This document shows positions 15,527 through 22,114 of a stretch of 22,599 nucleotides of DNA, piece by piece. The first letter of the stretch is position 1; every line of letters starts with the position of its first letter. Origin of the DNA: an uncultured Haemophilus sp. (GTDB lineage: Bacteria; Pseudomonadota; Gammaproteobacteria; Enterobacterales; Pasteurellaceae); assembly GCF_905207935.1 (NCBI RefSeq), contig NZ_CAJLNI010000015.1, positions 1 to 22,599 of the forward strand, in the 5' to 3' direction. Made by a program: the position numbers and the translations under genes. Under the pieces are notes generated by a model. It was not told the DNA's origin, ran no database searches, and saw only the letters and a list, made by a program, of their open reading frames with translations.

Positions 15527-16420
15527 TTAACTTTTACGATTGACAATAAATTCAGCTAATGCACGCAATGCAGTGGTATCAAAAGGTAAATTGTCTAATT
15601 CATGTAAGGCGGTTTGATAGAGTTCTTGGGCTTTTTGTTTCGCGCCCTCTAATCCTAACAGCTTTGGATAAGTGCTTTTATCTAAATCTAAATCAGATCC
15701 CACCGGTTTACCGATTTCCGCACTGTCGCCTTCAATATCTAAAATGTCATCTTGCACTTGGAAAGCTAAACCAATAGCTTGTGAATAACGTTCTAGTTGT
15801 TGCTCTAATTCTTTGTTTTCAAAGTGAGGCGAACAGATAAAACCCAGTTTTAATGCGGCCGTTAGCAACGCACCAGTTTTGTTGCGATGAATAAGTTCTA
15901 ATTCAGCTAAATTAACTTGTTTATGCTCAGAAATTAAATCTAAACTTTGCCCTAAACACATGCCTTGTACGCCAGATGCTTGAGCCAAGACTTTCACTAA
16001 TTGCAATTTTTGTTCTGCAGAAAGAGAAGGGGCTTGCGTAAGAATTTCAAAGGCAAAAGCTTGTAATGCATCGCCAGCTAAAATGGCCGTGGCTTCATCA
16101 AAAGCGATATGACAAGTTGGTTGACCACGACGAAGTTCATCGTTGTCCATGGCAGGCAAATCATCATGGATTAAAGAATAAGCATGAATAGATTCAATGG
16201 CTGCCGCCGCGTAATCTAAAGCGGGCATTTCTGCGCCGAGCATTTTACCCGTTGCATAGACAAGGAAAGGACGAACGCGTTTGCCGCCTAGCAATAAGCC
16301 ATATTTCATGGCATCACGCAAAGGGGCATTATAAGAGTCAATTTCTTCAAATTGATTGGCTAAAAACTGATTAATACGATCTTGAACTTGTTTGAGTTCA
16401 GTGCCGAATTGATAACTCAT
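15527..16420 (-). CDS. ispA: Farnesyl diphosphate synthase
   Basis: IspA adds two isopentenyl units to dimethylallyl diphosphate to give farnesyl diphosphate, used for undecaprenyl carrier lipid, quinones and heme O. The 297-residue, all-helical protein has GGKRVRP, the first aspartate-rich motif DDLPAMDND (86-94) and the second DDILD (224-228). Both bind magnesium and diphosphate. The insertion between the DD and the second D pair is the bacterial farnesyl type. It begins 3 bases after the xseB stop and is followed 69 bases later by dxs, a link in the same pathway. Confidence 0.96.
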   Translation of the reverse strand: MSYQFGTELKQVQDRINQFLANQFEEIDSYNAPLRDAMKYGLLLGGKRVRPFLVYATGKMLGAEMPALDYAAAAIESIHAYSLIHDDLPAMDNDELRRGQPTCHIAFDEATAILAGDALQAFAFEILTQAPSLSAEQKLQLVKVLAQASGVQGMCLGQSLDLISEHKQVNLAELELIHRNKTGALLTAALKLGFICSPHFENKELEQQLERYSQAIGLAFQVQDDILDIEGDSAEIGKPVGSDLDLDKSTYPKLLGLEGAKQKAQELYQTALHELDNLPFDTTALRALAEFIVNRKS

Positions 16421-16423
16421 GGA

Positions 16424-16666
16424 TTACTCGTCCCCTTGATAATCACTTAATGGGGCGGTTTCGCTTTTTTGTAACAAAATTTGAATACGTTGTTCTGCTT
16501 GTTGCAAGCGTTCTTGACCAAGTTGAGCCAATTTAATGCCGTTCTCAAATTCTTTCAGCGCATCTTCCAATGGTAATTCACCGCTTTCAAGTTTTGTCAC
16601 AATGGTTTCTAATTGTGCAAGTGTTGTTTCAAAATCAGGTTCAGCATTTGCTGGTTTACGCGCCAT
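16424..16666 (-). CDS. xseB: Exodeoxyribonuclease VII small subunit
   Basis: The 80-residue helical protein FETTLAQLETIVTKLESGELPLEDALKEFENGIKLAQLGQERLQQAEQRIQIL is the standard XseB coiled hairpin. It assembles with XseA (not in this window) into exonuclease VII, which degrades single-stranded DNA to oligonucleotides. It is the first gene of the xseB-ispA-dxs operon, the same order as in E. coli. AAAGGA precedes the ATG. Confidence 0.95.
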   Translation of the reverse strand: MARKPANAEPDFETTLAQLETIVTKLESGELPLEDALKEFENGIKLAQLGQERLQQAEQRIQILLQKSETAPLSDYQGDE

Positions 16667-16701
16667 TAAATTATCCTTTTCAGATGAATAAATTGCTCCG
16701 T

Positions 16702-16730
16702 ATTGTACTTGATTTTTATAGGGATGTTAA
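16702..16730 (-). promoter_or_regulatory. Sigma-70 promoter of xseB-ispA-dxs
   Basis: On the minus strand TTAACA (16725-16730), a 17-base spacer and TACAAT (16702-16707) each match 5 of 6 consensus bases. The start of transcription would fall about 30 bases before the xseB ATG. Confidence 0.75.
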
Positions 16731-16775
16731 AAACTTATTTCAAAGTGCGGTCAGTTTTTCGTGAGAATTTGAACT

Positions 16776-16803
16776 TTGTGGGATCTGGAATTTAGCGTAC
16801 AAT
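16776..16803 (+). promoter_or_regulatory. Probable thiI promoter
   Basis: The -10 element TACAAT (16798-16803) is good; the -35 element TTGTGG (16776-16781, 16-base spacer) is weak. Transcription would start about 25 bases before the thiI ATG. Confidence 0.55.
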
Positions 16804-16833
16804 ACGGCCATTTTTTATTATTCACAGATTATT

Positions 16834-18285
16834 ATGAAATTTATCGTTAAACTTTTTCCTGAAATTATGATTAAAAGCGAAACCGTGCGGAAGCGTTTCG
16901 CGAAAATTTTAACCTCTAATATCCGCAATATTTTACAGAAATATGATGAAGAAACGGCTGTTGTTCGTCATTGGGATTACATCGAAGTGCGCTCAAAAAA
17001 TGAAGCCAATCGTGAAGAGTTGATTGCGCTTTTACAACGTATTCCAGGGATTCATCATTTTTTAGAAGTGGAAGAAAAACCGTTTACCGATTTACATCAT
17101 ATCTTTGAGTTGACGTTAGCAGATGTCGCTGAACAACTTGAAAACAAAACCTTTTGTGTACGTGTAAAACGCAAAGGGAAACATGATTTCAGTTCCATTG
17201 AAGCAGAACGTTATATCGGTGGTGGTTTAAATCAGCATATTGAAAGTGCAAAAGTACGCTTAAAAAATCCTGATGTAACCGTTCGTATTGATATTGAAGA
17301 TGACAAGATGATGCTGGTTAAAGCTCGTCATGTTGGCTTAGGCGGTTATCCAATTGGGACACAAGAAGATGTGCTTTCATTGATTTCAGGTGGCTTTGAC
17401 TCAGGCGTATCTAGTTATATGCTTATTCGCCGTGGTTCACGTGTGCATTATTGTTTCTTCAATTTAGGTGGGGCAGCCCATGAAATTGGCGTGAAACAAA
17501 TGGCTTACCATATTTGGAATCGTTATAGTTCATCCCATAAAGTCCGCTTTATTGCCATTCCTTTTGAAGGCGTAGTGGGCGAGATTTTAGAGAAAGTCGA
17601 TAACGGCCAAATGGGCGTCATATTAAAACGAATGATGGTACGAGCTGCAAGTAAAGTCGCACAACGCTTTGATATTCAAGCTATCGTTACTGGCGAAGCA
17701 CTCGGACAAGTTTCAAGCCAAACTTTAACCAATTTACGCTTAATTGATGAAGCATCCGATGCATTAGTATTACGTCCACTTATTACCCATGATAAAGAAC
17801 AAATTATCGCGATGGCGAAAGAGATCGGTACCGATGATATTGCTAAATCAATGCCGGAATTCTGTGGGGTGATTTCTAAAAATCCAACGATTAAAGCGGT
17901 ACGTGAAAAAATTCTTGAAGAAGAAAATCACTTTGATTTTGGCGTGTTGGAAAGTGCGGTTGAAAATGCACAATATCTAGATATTCGCCAAATTGCAGAA
18001 GAAACAGAAAAAGAAGTGGTGGAAGTAGATACCATTTCAGTGCTTGGTGAAAACGATATTATTTTAGATATTCGTAGCCCTGAAGAGACAGATGAAAATC
18101 CATTTGAATCAGACGAGCATCAAGTAATGCAGTTGCCGTTTTACAAATTATCTTCGCAATTCGGTTCATTAGATCAAAGTAAAAACTATGTGCTTTACTG
18201 TGAAAGAGGCGTGATGAGTAAACTGCAAGCACTTTATTTAAAAGAAAATGGTTTCACGAATGTGAGAGTTTTTGGGAAAAAATAA
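16834..18285 (+). CDS. thiI: tRNA 4-thiouridine synthase / thiamine sulfur carrier activation protein
   Basis: ThiI adenylates U8 of tRNA and transfers persulfide sulfur from IscS to make 4-thiouridine, and also delivers sulfur for thiamine thiazole synthesis. The 483-residue protein has the N-terminal ferredoxin-like and THUMP domains (about 1-165), the PP-loop ATP site SGGFDS (185-190) and a C-terminal rhodanese domain. The rhodanese cysteine is Cys456 in LYCERGVMSKLQ, the same number as in E. coli. So this is the long, thiamine-competent form. No good Shine-Dalgarno is visible before the ATG (ACAGATTATT), and the leader is short. It is divergent from xseB, as in E. coli. Confidence 0.97.
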   Translation: MKFIVKLFPEIMIKSETVRKRFAKILTSNIRNILQKYDEETAVVRHWDYIEVRSKNEANREELIALLQRIPGIHHFLEVEEKPFTDLHHIFELTLADVAEQLENKTFCVRVKRKGKHDFSSIEAERYIGGGLNQHIESAKVRLKNPDVTVRIDIEDDKMMLVKARHVGLGGYPIGTQEDVLSLISGGFDSGVSSYMLIRRGSRVHYCFFNLGGAAHEIGVKQMAYHIWNRYSSSHKVRFIAIPFEGVVGEILEKVDNGQMGVILKRMMVRAASKVAQRFDIQAIVTGEALGQVSSQTLTNLRLIDEASDALVLRPLITHDKEQIIAMAKEIGTDDIAKSMPEFCGVISKNPTIKAVREKILEEENHFDFGVLESAVENAQYLDIRQIAEETEKEVVEVDTISVLGENDIILDIRSPEETDENPFESDEHQVMQLPFYKLSSQFGSLDQSKNYVLYCERGVMSKLQALYLKENGFTNVRVFGKK

Positions 18286-18295
18286 GCAAAAAATG

Positions 18296-18321
18296 ACCGC
18301 ACTTTAACGTGCGGTTTTTTT
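18296..18321. terminator. Bidirectional terminator between thiI and ybhK, built on an uptake signal
   Basis: ACCGCAC (18296-18302) pairs with GTGCGGT (18309-18315) around TTTAAC, followed by a T-run on the plus strand and by CATTTTTT on the minus strand. The gene ends converge here; the ybhK stop at 18320-18322 overlaps the T-run. Confidence 0.85.
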
Positions 18322-19264
18322 ATTCGTAATCTAATTCACCCACTAATTCATCGATAGCTTTGGCAAGTAACGTTCTGTCATGACGATAGCTGATATCATC
18401 TGCATTCAAGCGTTTAGCTAAGATTTTAACGGAAGAAATCGCAGACAAATCGACCGCACTTTTTTCGCGATAAGGGGTAATGGCGCCATTAATGACGGGT
18501 TCGCCGACGATTTCATTAATTTTCTGAATACGATCAGCCAGTGAAAGCTGAGAGGCCGCGCCAATTTCTACCCCTAAATTATCAATAAAAATTACTTTCG
18601 CTTTGCTATTACGCAGGGCAGTCGCTAATTCAGGTAGCAATAGCGGGGGCATAATGCTCGTCATGAAACTTCCTGGACCAAGTAAAATGACTTCCGCTTG
18701 CTCCAATGCTTGGATGGCTTCTTGTGCGGCTTTAACCATAGGCACTAAGAAAAGTGATTGGGGTAATTCTGTTAAATTATCAATGCTTACTTCACCTACA
18801 ATACTGGAGCCTGAACCTAAACTCGCGGCAAGATGAACAGGTTCTTCTGACATGGGAATAATGTGAGATTTTACTTTGAGTAATTCACGAATTAAGTTAA
18901 TGGCTTCAATAGGGCGAATATGCATATCTTCTAAAGCTTTGAGCATTAAATTGCCTAAATTATGCCCAGAAAGTTCACCTTCGCCAGTAAAGCGGTATTC
19001 AAATAATGCAGATGCCGTGCTTGGCTCAATGATGATTTGGTTTAAGCAATTACGTAGATCGCCCCATGCGATACCACCTTGTTCTTGGCGAATTCGGCCA
19101 GTTGAACCGCCGTTATCTGTGGTGGTGACAATACCGGTTAAACGCTCTTTCATAAAACTAAGCGCCGATAATACACGCCCTAATCCATGACCACCACCAA
19201 TGGCAACAATATGTTTGATTTCGTCTAAATGTTCATGACGGCTGTGACGAGATAAATCAGACAT
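18320..19264 (-). CDS. ybhK: YvcK/YbhK-family protein (gluconeogenesis factor family, CofD-like)
   Basis: The 314-residue protein matches E. coli YbhK and the wider YvcK/UPF0052 family: VAIGGGHGLGRVLSAL near residue 20, TTTDNGGSTGRIR, WGDLRNCLNQ, EYRFTGEGELSGHNLGNLMLKAL and LGPGSFMTSIMP. The fold is a CofD-like Rossmann domain. In Bacillus, YvcK binds UDP-sugars and supports peptidoglycan synthesis during gluconeogenic growth; the proteobacterial role is not established. AAGGAAG precedes the ATG. A TATAAT-like element (19291-19296, minus strand) may be its -10. It diverges from moaA, the same neighbourhood as in E. coli. Confidence 0.93.
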   Translation of the reverse strand: MSDLSRHSRHEHLDEIKHIVAIGGGHGLGRVLSALSFMKERLTGIVTTTDNGGSTGRIRQEQGGIAWGDLRNCLNQIIIEPSTASALFEYRFTGEGELSGHNLGNLMLKALEDMHIRPIEAINLIRELLKVKSHIIPMSEEPVHLAASLGSGSSIVGEVSIDNLTELPQSLFLVPMVKAAQEAIQALEQAEVILLGPGSFMTSIMPPLLLPELATALRNSKAKVIFIDNLGVEIGAASQLSLADRIQKINEIVGEPVINGAITPYREKSAVDLSAISSVKILAKRLNADDISYRHDRTLLAKAIDELVGELDYE

Positions 19265-19375
19265 TTTTCTTCCTTTTTTACCTATAAATAATTATAAAAA
19301 ATAATGTTATATATTTTTTTATATAAGTTAATGCTGTTATTTTTATCAATATAGTCGGGTTATTCTATCAAATTA

Positions 19376-19405
19376 TTGCTATTAACCGCTTGCTTTTATT
19401 ACAAT
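19376..19405 (+). promoter_or_regulatory. Probable sigma-70 promoter of the moa operon
   Basis: TTGCTA (19376-19381), an 18-base spacer and TACAAT (19400-19405) would start transcription near 19412. The resulting leader of about 140 nt contains the riboswitch-like element. No FNR or NarL site was convincing. Confidence 0.55.
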
Positions 19406-19431
19406 ACCAACACAATTTATTTTTAACGCAT

Positions 19432-19530
19432 AACTCCGAGCTTGTTTAGCCTAAGTTTCACAAGAAATACGGCGGCAAGCCAATAACGCGGTACGTTATT
19501 CAGGGATACGCTGGAAACGGTTTATCCTCT
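19432..19530 (+). ncRNA. Candidate Moco RNA motif (molybdenum cofactor riboswitch) in the moaA leader
   Basis: The leader directly before moaA begins with CTCCGAGC and folds well. Stem AATAACG (19482-19488) with CGTTATT (19494-19500) has a 5-base loop. Stem GGATA (19504-19508) with TATCC (19523-19527) encloses CTG (19511-19513), a GAAA tetraloop and CGG (19518-19520). GCTTG (19440-19444) can pair either with CAAG around 19461-19464 or with CAAGC (19476-19480). Position between ybhK and moaA is exactly where E. coli carries its Moco motif, which lowers moaABCDE expression when the cofactor is abundant. The identification rests on location plus the GNRA-capped helix; a covariance search was not possible. 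Confidence 0.75.
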
Positions 19531-19551
19531 CCATATTTAGAAAGGTGTAAA

Positions 19552-20565
19552 ATGCAATCCATTCCTATCAAGAACGTAGGAGAGTCTCGCTTAGTCGATC
19601 CTTTCCAACGCCAATATTACTATCTACGACTGTCGATTACCGATCAGTGTAATTTTCGTTGTACCTATTGTTTGCCTGATGGTTATCAACCCGAAGCTAA
19701 CAAACCAAGTTTCTTAACCTTAAAAGAAATTACCCATCTTGCTCAAGCGTTTGCTGAAATGGGCACAGAGAAAATCCGTTTAACGGGTGGCGAACCGACT
19801 TTACGCAAAGATTTTATTTCTATTGCTGAAAGCATCGCTAACATTGATGGAATCCGTCAATTAGCCGTCACGACAAATGGCTATCGCATGGCAAAAGATG
19901 TGGCTGATTGGAAGAAAGCAGGGATTACGTCTATTAACGTCAGTGTTGATAGCTTAGATCCAAAAATGTTCCATCAAATTACAGGTATCAATAAATTTGA
20001 TGATGTGATGCGTGGTATCGATCGTGCATTTGAAGTGGGCTACAACAAAGTCAAAGTCAATTCAGTTTTGATGAAAAATTTGAATGACAAAGAGTTTGAG
20101 CAATTCCTTGTTTGGGTGAAAGATCGCCCAATTCAAATGCGCTTTATCGAACTCATGCAAACGGGCGAAATGGATAGTTTCTTTGATAAATTCCATCTTT
20201 CAGGACAAGTATTAGCGGATAAATTGCTGCAAAACGGTTGGCAATTACAACACAAATCCCATACTGATGGTCCTGCTAAAGTATTCACGCATCCTGATTA
20301 TGCAGGCGAAATTGGCTTAATCATGCCTTATGAGAAGAATTTCTGCGCAAGCTGTAATCGTCTCAGAGTATCAGCGAATGGCAAACTTCATCTCTGTTTA
20401 TTCGGCGAAGAAGGCATTGAATTACGTGATTTATTGCAATCCCATGAACAGCAAGATATTTTGCAAGCACGTATTTTTTCTGCACTGCAAGGCAAACGTG
20501 AACATCATTATTTGCATATCGGTGATAGTGGCGTAAGAAATCATTTAGCCTCTATCGGTGGCTAA
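19552..20565 (+). CDS. moaA: GTP 3',8-cyclase (radical SAM, molybdopterin synthesis step 1)
   Basis: MoaA converts GTP to 3',8-cyclo-7,8-dihydro-GTP. The 337-residue protein has the radical-SAM cluster cysteines at 33, 37 and 40 (CNFRCTYC), LTGGEPTLR for SAM binding, and the second cluster at Cys265, Cys268 and Cys282 (CASCNRLRVSANGKLHLC). It ends with the functionally required Gly-Gly (SIGG). AAAGG lies 7 bases before the ATG. It is first in the moa operon, downstream of the presumed riboswitch. Confidence 0.97.
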   Translation: MQSIPIKNVGESRLVDPFQRQYYYLRLSITDQCNFRCTYCLPDGYQPEANKPSFLTLKEITHLAQAFAEMGTEKIRLTGGEPTLRKDFISIAESIANIDGIRQLAVTTNGYRMAKDVADWKKAGITSINVSVDSLDPKMFHQITGINKFDDVMRGIDRAFEVGYNKVKVNSVLMKNLNDKEFEQFLVWVKDRPIQMRFIELMQTGEMDSFFDKFHLSGQVLADKLLQNGWQLQHKSHTDGPAKVFTHPDYAGEIGLIMPYEKNFCASCNRLRVSANGKLHLCLFGEEGIELRDLLQSHEQQDILQARIFSALQGKREHHYLHIGDSGVRNHLASIGG

Positions 20566-20568
20566 AAG

Positions 20569-20600
20569 AAAATAGGTGAATTTAGCTATTCACTTATTTT
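20569..20600 (+). terminator. Intercistronic hairpin between moaA and moaC, possible attenuator
   Basis: AATAGGTGAAT (20571-20581) pairs with ATTCACTTATT (20588-20598) over a 6-base loop, with one G-U pair, and two further A-T pairs extend it to 20569/20600. It is followed by GCTTTT rather than a clean T-run. It could be a partial terminator or an mRNA-stabilising stem that separates moaA from moaCDE. Confidence 0.5.
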
Positions 20601-20653
20601 GCTTTTGTCACACATGTAAAACATTCAATATTTTAACCGCACTTTATTTTATT

Positions 20654-21136
20654 ATGACTACATTTACGCATATCAATTCTCAAGGCGAAGCCAATATGGT
20701 GGATGTTTCTGCAAAAGCAGAGACTGTTCGTGAAGCTCGTGCTGAAGCCATTGTGACCATGTCAAAAGAAACCCTTGCTATGATCGTGGAAGGCAAACAT
20801 CACAAAGGCGATGTATTTGCTACAGCACGTATTGCAGGTATTCAAGCGGCAAAACGTACTTGGGAACTTATCCCACTTTGCCATCCCTTATTACTTTCTA
20901 AAGTAGAAGTGAATTTAGAACCGTTACTAGAAACTAATCAAGTTCGTATTCAATCTCTTTGCAAATTAACCGGAAAAACCGGCGTAGAAATGGAAGCATT
21001 AACGGCAGCAAGCGTAGCAGCCTTAACCATTTACGATATGTGTAAAGCCGTACAAAAAGACATGGTGATTGAGCACGTTCGCCTGTTAGAAAAGAGCGGT
21101 GGAAAATCTGGTCATTTTATTGCGGAGGAAAAATAA
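20654..21136 (+). CDS. moaC: Cyclic pyranopterin monophosphate synthase
   Basis: MoaC rearranges the MoaA product to cyclic pyranopterin monophosphate. The 160-residue protein matches E. coli MoaC, including NMVDVSAKAETVREARAEA, HHKGDVFATARIAGIQAAKRT, PLCHPL, and TGVEMEALTAASVAALTIYDMCKAVQKDM with the catalytic Asp and Lys. I chose the ATG at 20654 because MTTFTHINSQGEA aligns with the family start. The longer frame from a GTG at 20576 adds 26 residues encoded by the hairpin and an uptake signal. No Shine-Dalgarno is visible before this ATG; the region is occupied by an uptake signal (20636-20644). The one-base gap to moaD suggests coupling. MoaB, present between MoaA and MoaC in E. coli, is absent here. 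Confidence 0.95.
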   Translation: MTTFTHINSQGEANMVDVSAKAETVREARAEAIVTMSKETLAMIVEGKHHKGDVFATARIAGIQAAKRTWELIPLCHPLLLSKVEVNLEPLLETNQVRIQSLCKLTGKTGVEMEALTAASVAALTIYDMCKAVQKDMVIEHVRLLEKSGGKSGHFIAEEK

Positions 21137-21137
21137 G

Positions 21138-21383
21138 ATGTTAAATGTTTTATTTTTTGCTCAAACTCGCGAATTAATTGGGGAAGATTCTATTCAGCTT
21201 GAAGGCGATTTTGCGACAGCGGAAGCGGTGCGTGAACATCTCGCTCAAAAAGGTGATAGATGGGCGTTAGCGTTAGAAAAAGGGAAGCTTTTAGTCGCTA
21301 TCAATCAAACTTTGATGCCATTAGAAAGTGCGGTCAAAAATGGGGATGAAATTGCATTTTTCCCACCGGTAACGGGGGGCTAA
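21138..21383 (+). CDS. moaD: Molybdopterin synthase sulfur carrier subunit
   Basis: MoaD is a small ubiquitin-like sulfur carrier whose C-terminal Gly-Gly is adenylated by MoeB and converted to a thiocarboxylate. The 81-residue protein begins MLNVLFFAQTRELIG and ends FFPPVTGG, as required. The start at 21138 is supported by GGAGG at 21124-21128; a frame opening at 21099 overlaps moaC and is rejected. It begins one base after the moaC stop and directly abuts moaE. An uptake signal lies inside the gene at 21326-21334. Confidence 0.96.
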   Translation: MLNVLFFAQTRELIGEDSIQLEGDFATAEAVREHLAQKGDRWALALEKGKLLVAINQTLMPLESAVKNGDEIAFFPPVTGG

Positions 21384-21836
21384 ATGACGGATATTCAAAT
21401 TTCAGTACAAGAACAGCCTTTTGATCAAAATGCCGTTTACCAATGGCTTTCTGAGCAACATTCGGTTGGCGCAACGGTTATTTTCGTGGGTAAAGTTCGC
21501 GATCTTAATTTAGGTGATGAAGTGTCCAGCTTATACTTAGAACATTATCCCGCGATGACAGAAAAAGCCTTACGTGAAATTGTAGAACAGGCGAAAGCCC
21601 GTTGGGATATCCAGCGAGTGTCGGTAATTCATCGTGTGGGACTTTTACATACTGGCGATGAAATTGTTTTAGTCGGCATCAGTTCTGCTCACCGAGGTGA
21701 TGCCTACCACGCTAATGAATTTATTATGGACTTCTTAAAATCTAAAGCACCGTTCTGGAAAAAAGAACAAACCAATCAAGGTGAACGTTGGATTGAAGCA
21801 AGAGAGAGCGATAAAGAAGCGTTAAATAAGTGGTAA
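21384..21836 (+). CDS. moaE: Molybdopterin synthase catalytic subunit
   Basis: MoaE, with two MoaD partners, inserts two sulfurs into cyclic pyranopterin monophosphate to form molybdopterin. The 150-residue protein shows GATVIFVGKVRD, LYLEHYPAMTEKALREI, VIHRVGLLHTGDEIVLVGISSAHRGDAYHANEFIMDFLK and KAPFWKKE with the active-site lysine. Its ATG follows the moaD stop without a gap (TAAATG), with a G-rich stretch upstream as ribosome site, so translation is probably coupled. It is the last gene of the operon, followed by a terminator. Confidence 0.96.
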   Translation: MTDIQISVQEQPFDQNAVYQWLSEQHSVGATVIFVGKVRDLNLGDEVSSLYLEHYPAMTEKALREIVEQAKARWDIQRVSVIHRVGLLHTGDEIVLVGISSAHRGDAYHANEFIMDFLKSKAPFWKKEQTNQGERWIEARESDKEALNKW

Positions 21837-21851
21837 TTCAATATAAAAAAT

Positions 21852-21873
21852 GGTCATTTTCATGGCCTTTTTT
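21852..21873 (+). terminator. Rho-independent terminator of the moa operon
   Basis: GGTCAT (21852-21857) pairs with ATGGCC (21862-21867, one G-U pair) around TTTC, followed by six T residues and preceded by six A residues. It lies 15 bases after moaE. Confidence 0.85.
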
Positions 21874-21923
21874 CCTTTTATCAGCAGAATAAGTATATAA
21901 TTATACATATGTTTTAAGTTATT

Positions 21924-21956
21924 AATTTATCTTTAATTTATCTTTAATTTATCTTT
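21924..21956. repeat. Three perfect 11-bp tandem repeats upstream of the adhesin gene
   Basis: The unit AATTTATCTTT occurs three times head to tail with no mismatch. It lies between the moaE terminator and the adhesin start, about 75 bases upstream of the best promoter candidate. Such repeats can change copy number by slipped-strand mispairing. Confidence 0.9.
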
Positions 21957-22030
21957 ACATTACATTTAACTTCTCCATAAAAAAACTATTCTTTGTCAGC
22001 TTTTGTAAAATCTTGTAAATTATCTGTTAA

Positions 22031-22058
22031 TTGCTGAGTTTCCTATTATACTTATACA
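22031..22058 (+). promoter_or_regulatory. Weak promoter candidate for the adhesin gene
   Basis: TTGCTG (22031-22036), a 16-base spacer and TATACA (22053-22058) are acceptable. Overlapping TATTAT (22044-22049) and TATACT (22047-22052) are alternative -10 elements without good -35 partners. The region 21874-22114 otherwise holds only AT-rich sequence and the tandem repeats. Confidence 0.35.
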
Positions 22059-22114
22059 GAATCAAGATGTTGTTTGTCTTGACTAGTTATTTTTAGATTA
22101 TAGGAAACTTTAAT

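Larger units (their letters stand above)
16698..16807. repeat. 11-bp inverted repeat carrying both divergent -10 elements
   Basis: CCGTATTGTAC (16698-16708) and GTACAATACGG (16797-16807) are exact inverted copies. Each contains the TACAAT -10 hexamer of one of the two divergent promoters (xseB and thiI) plus the following ACGG start region. Confidence 0.75.
69..21334. repeat. Hin-type DNA uptake signal sequences (22 exact 9-mers)
   Basis: The 9-mer AAGTGCGGT, or its complement, occurs starting at 69, 86, 643, 1927, 2930, 3178, 3249, 4547, 5313, 7649, 8748, 8908, 10941, 11355, 13724, 15490, 16743, 17952, 18296, 18453, 20636 and 21326 (counted by eye). Many have the AT-rich flank typical of the extended signal. 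Such sequences mark DNA for uptake by competent Haemophilus, Aggregatibacter and Pasteurella relatives. They lie both inside genes and between them; near misses, for example around 4998 and 8872, are not counted. Confidence 0.95.

Noticed and set aside
20576..20653. Upstream GTG start for moaC encoding a hydrophobic N-terminus resembling a signal peptide
   Set aside because: MoaC is cytosolic, and the stretch is encoded by an intercistronic hairpin and an uptake signal; MTTFTHIN matches the family start.
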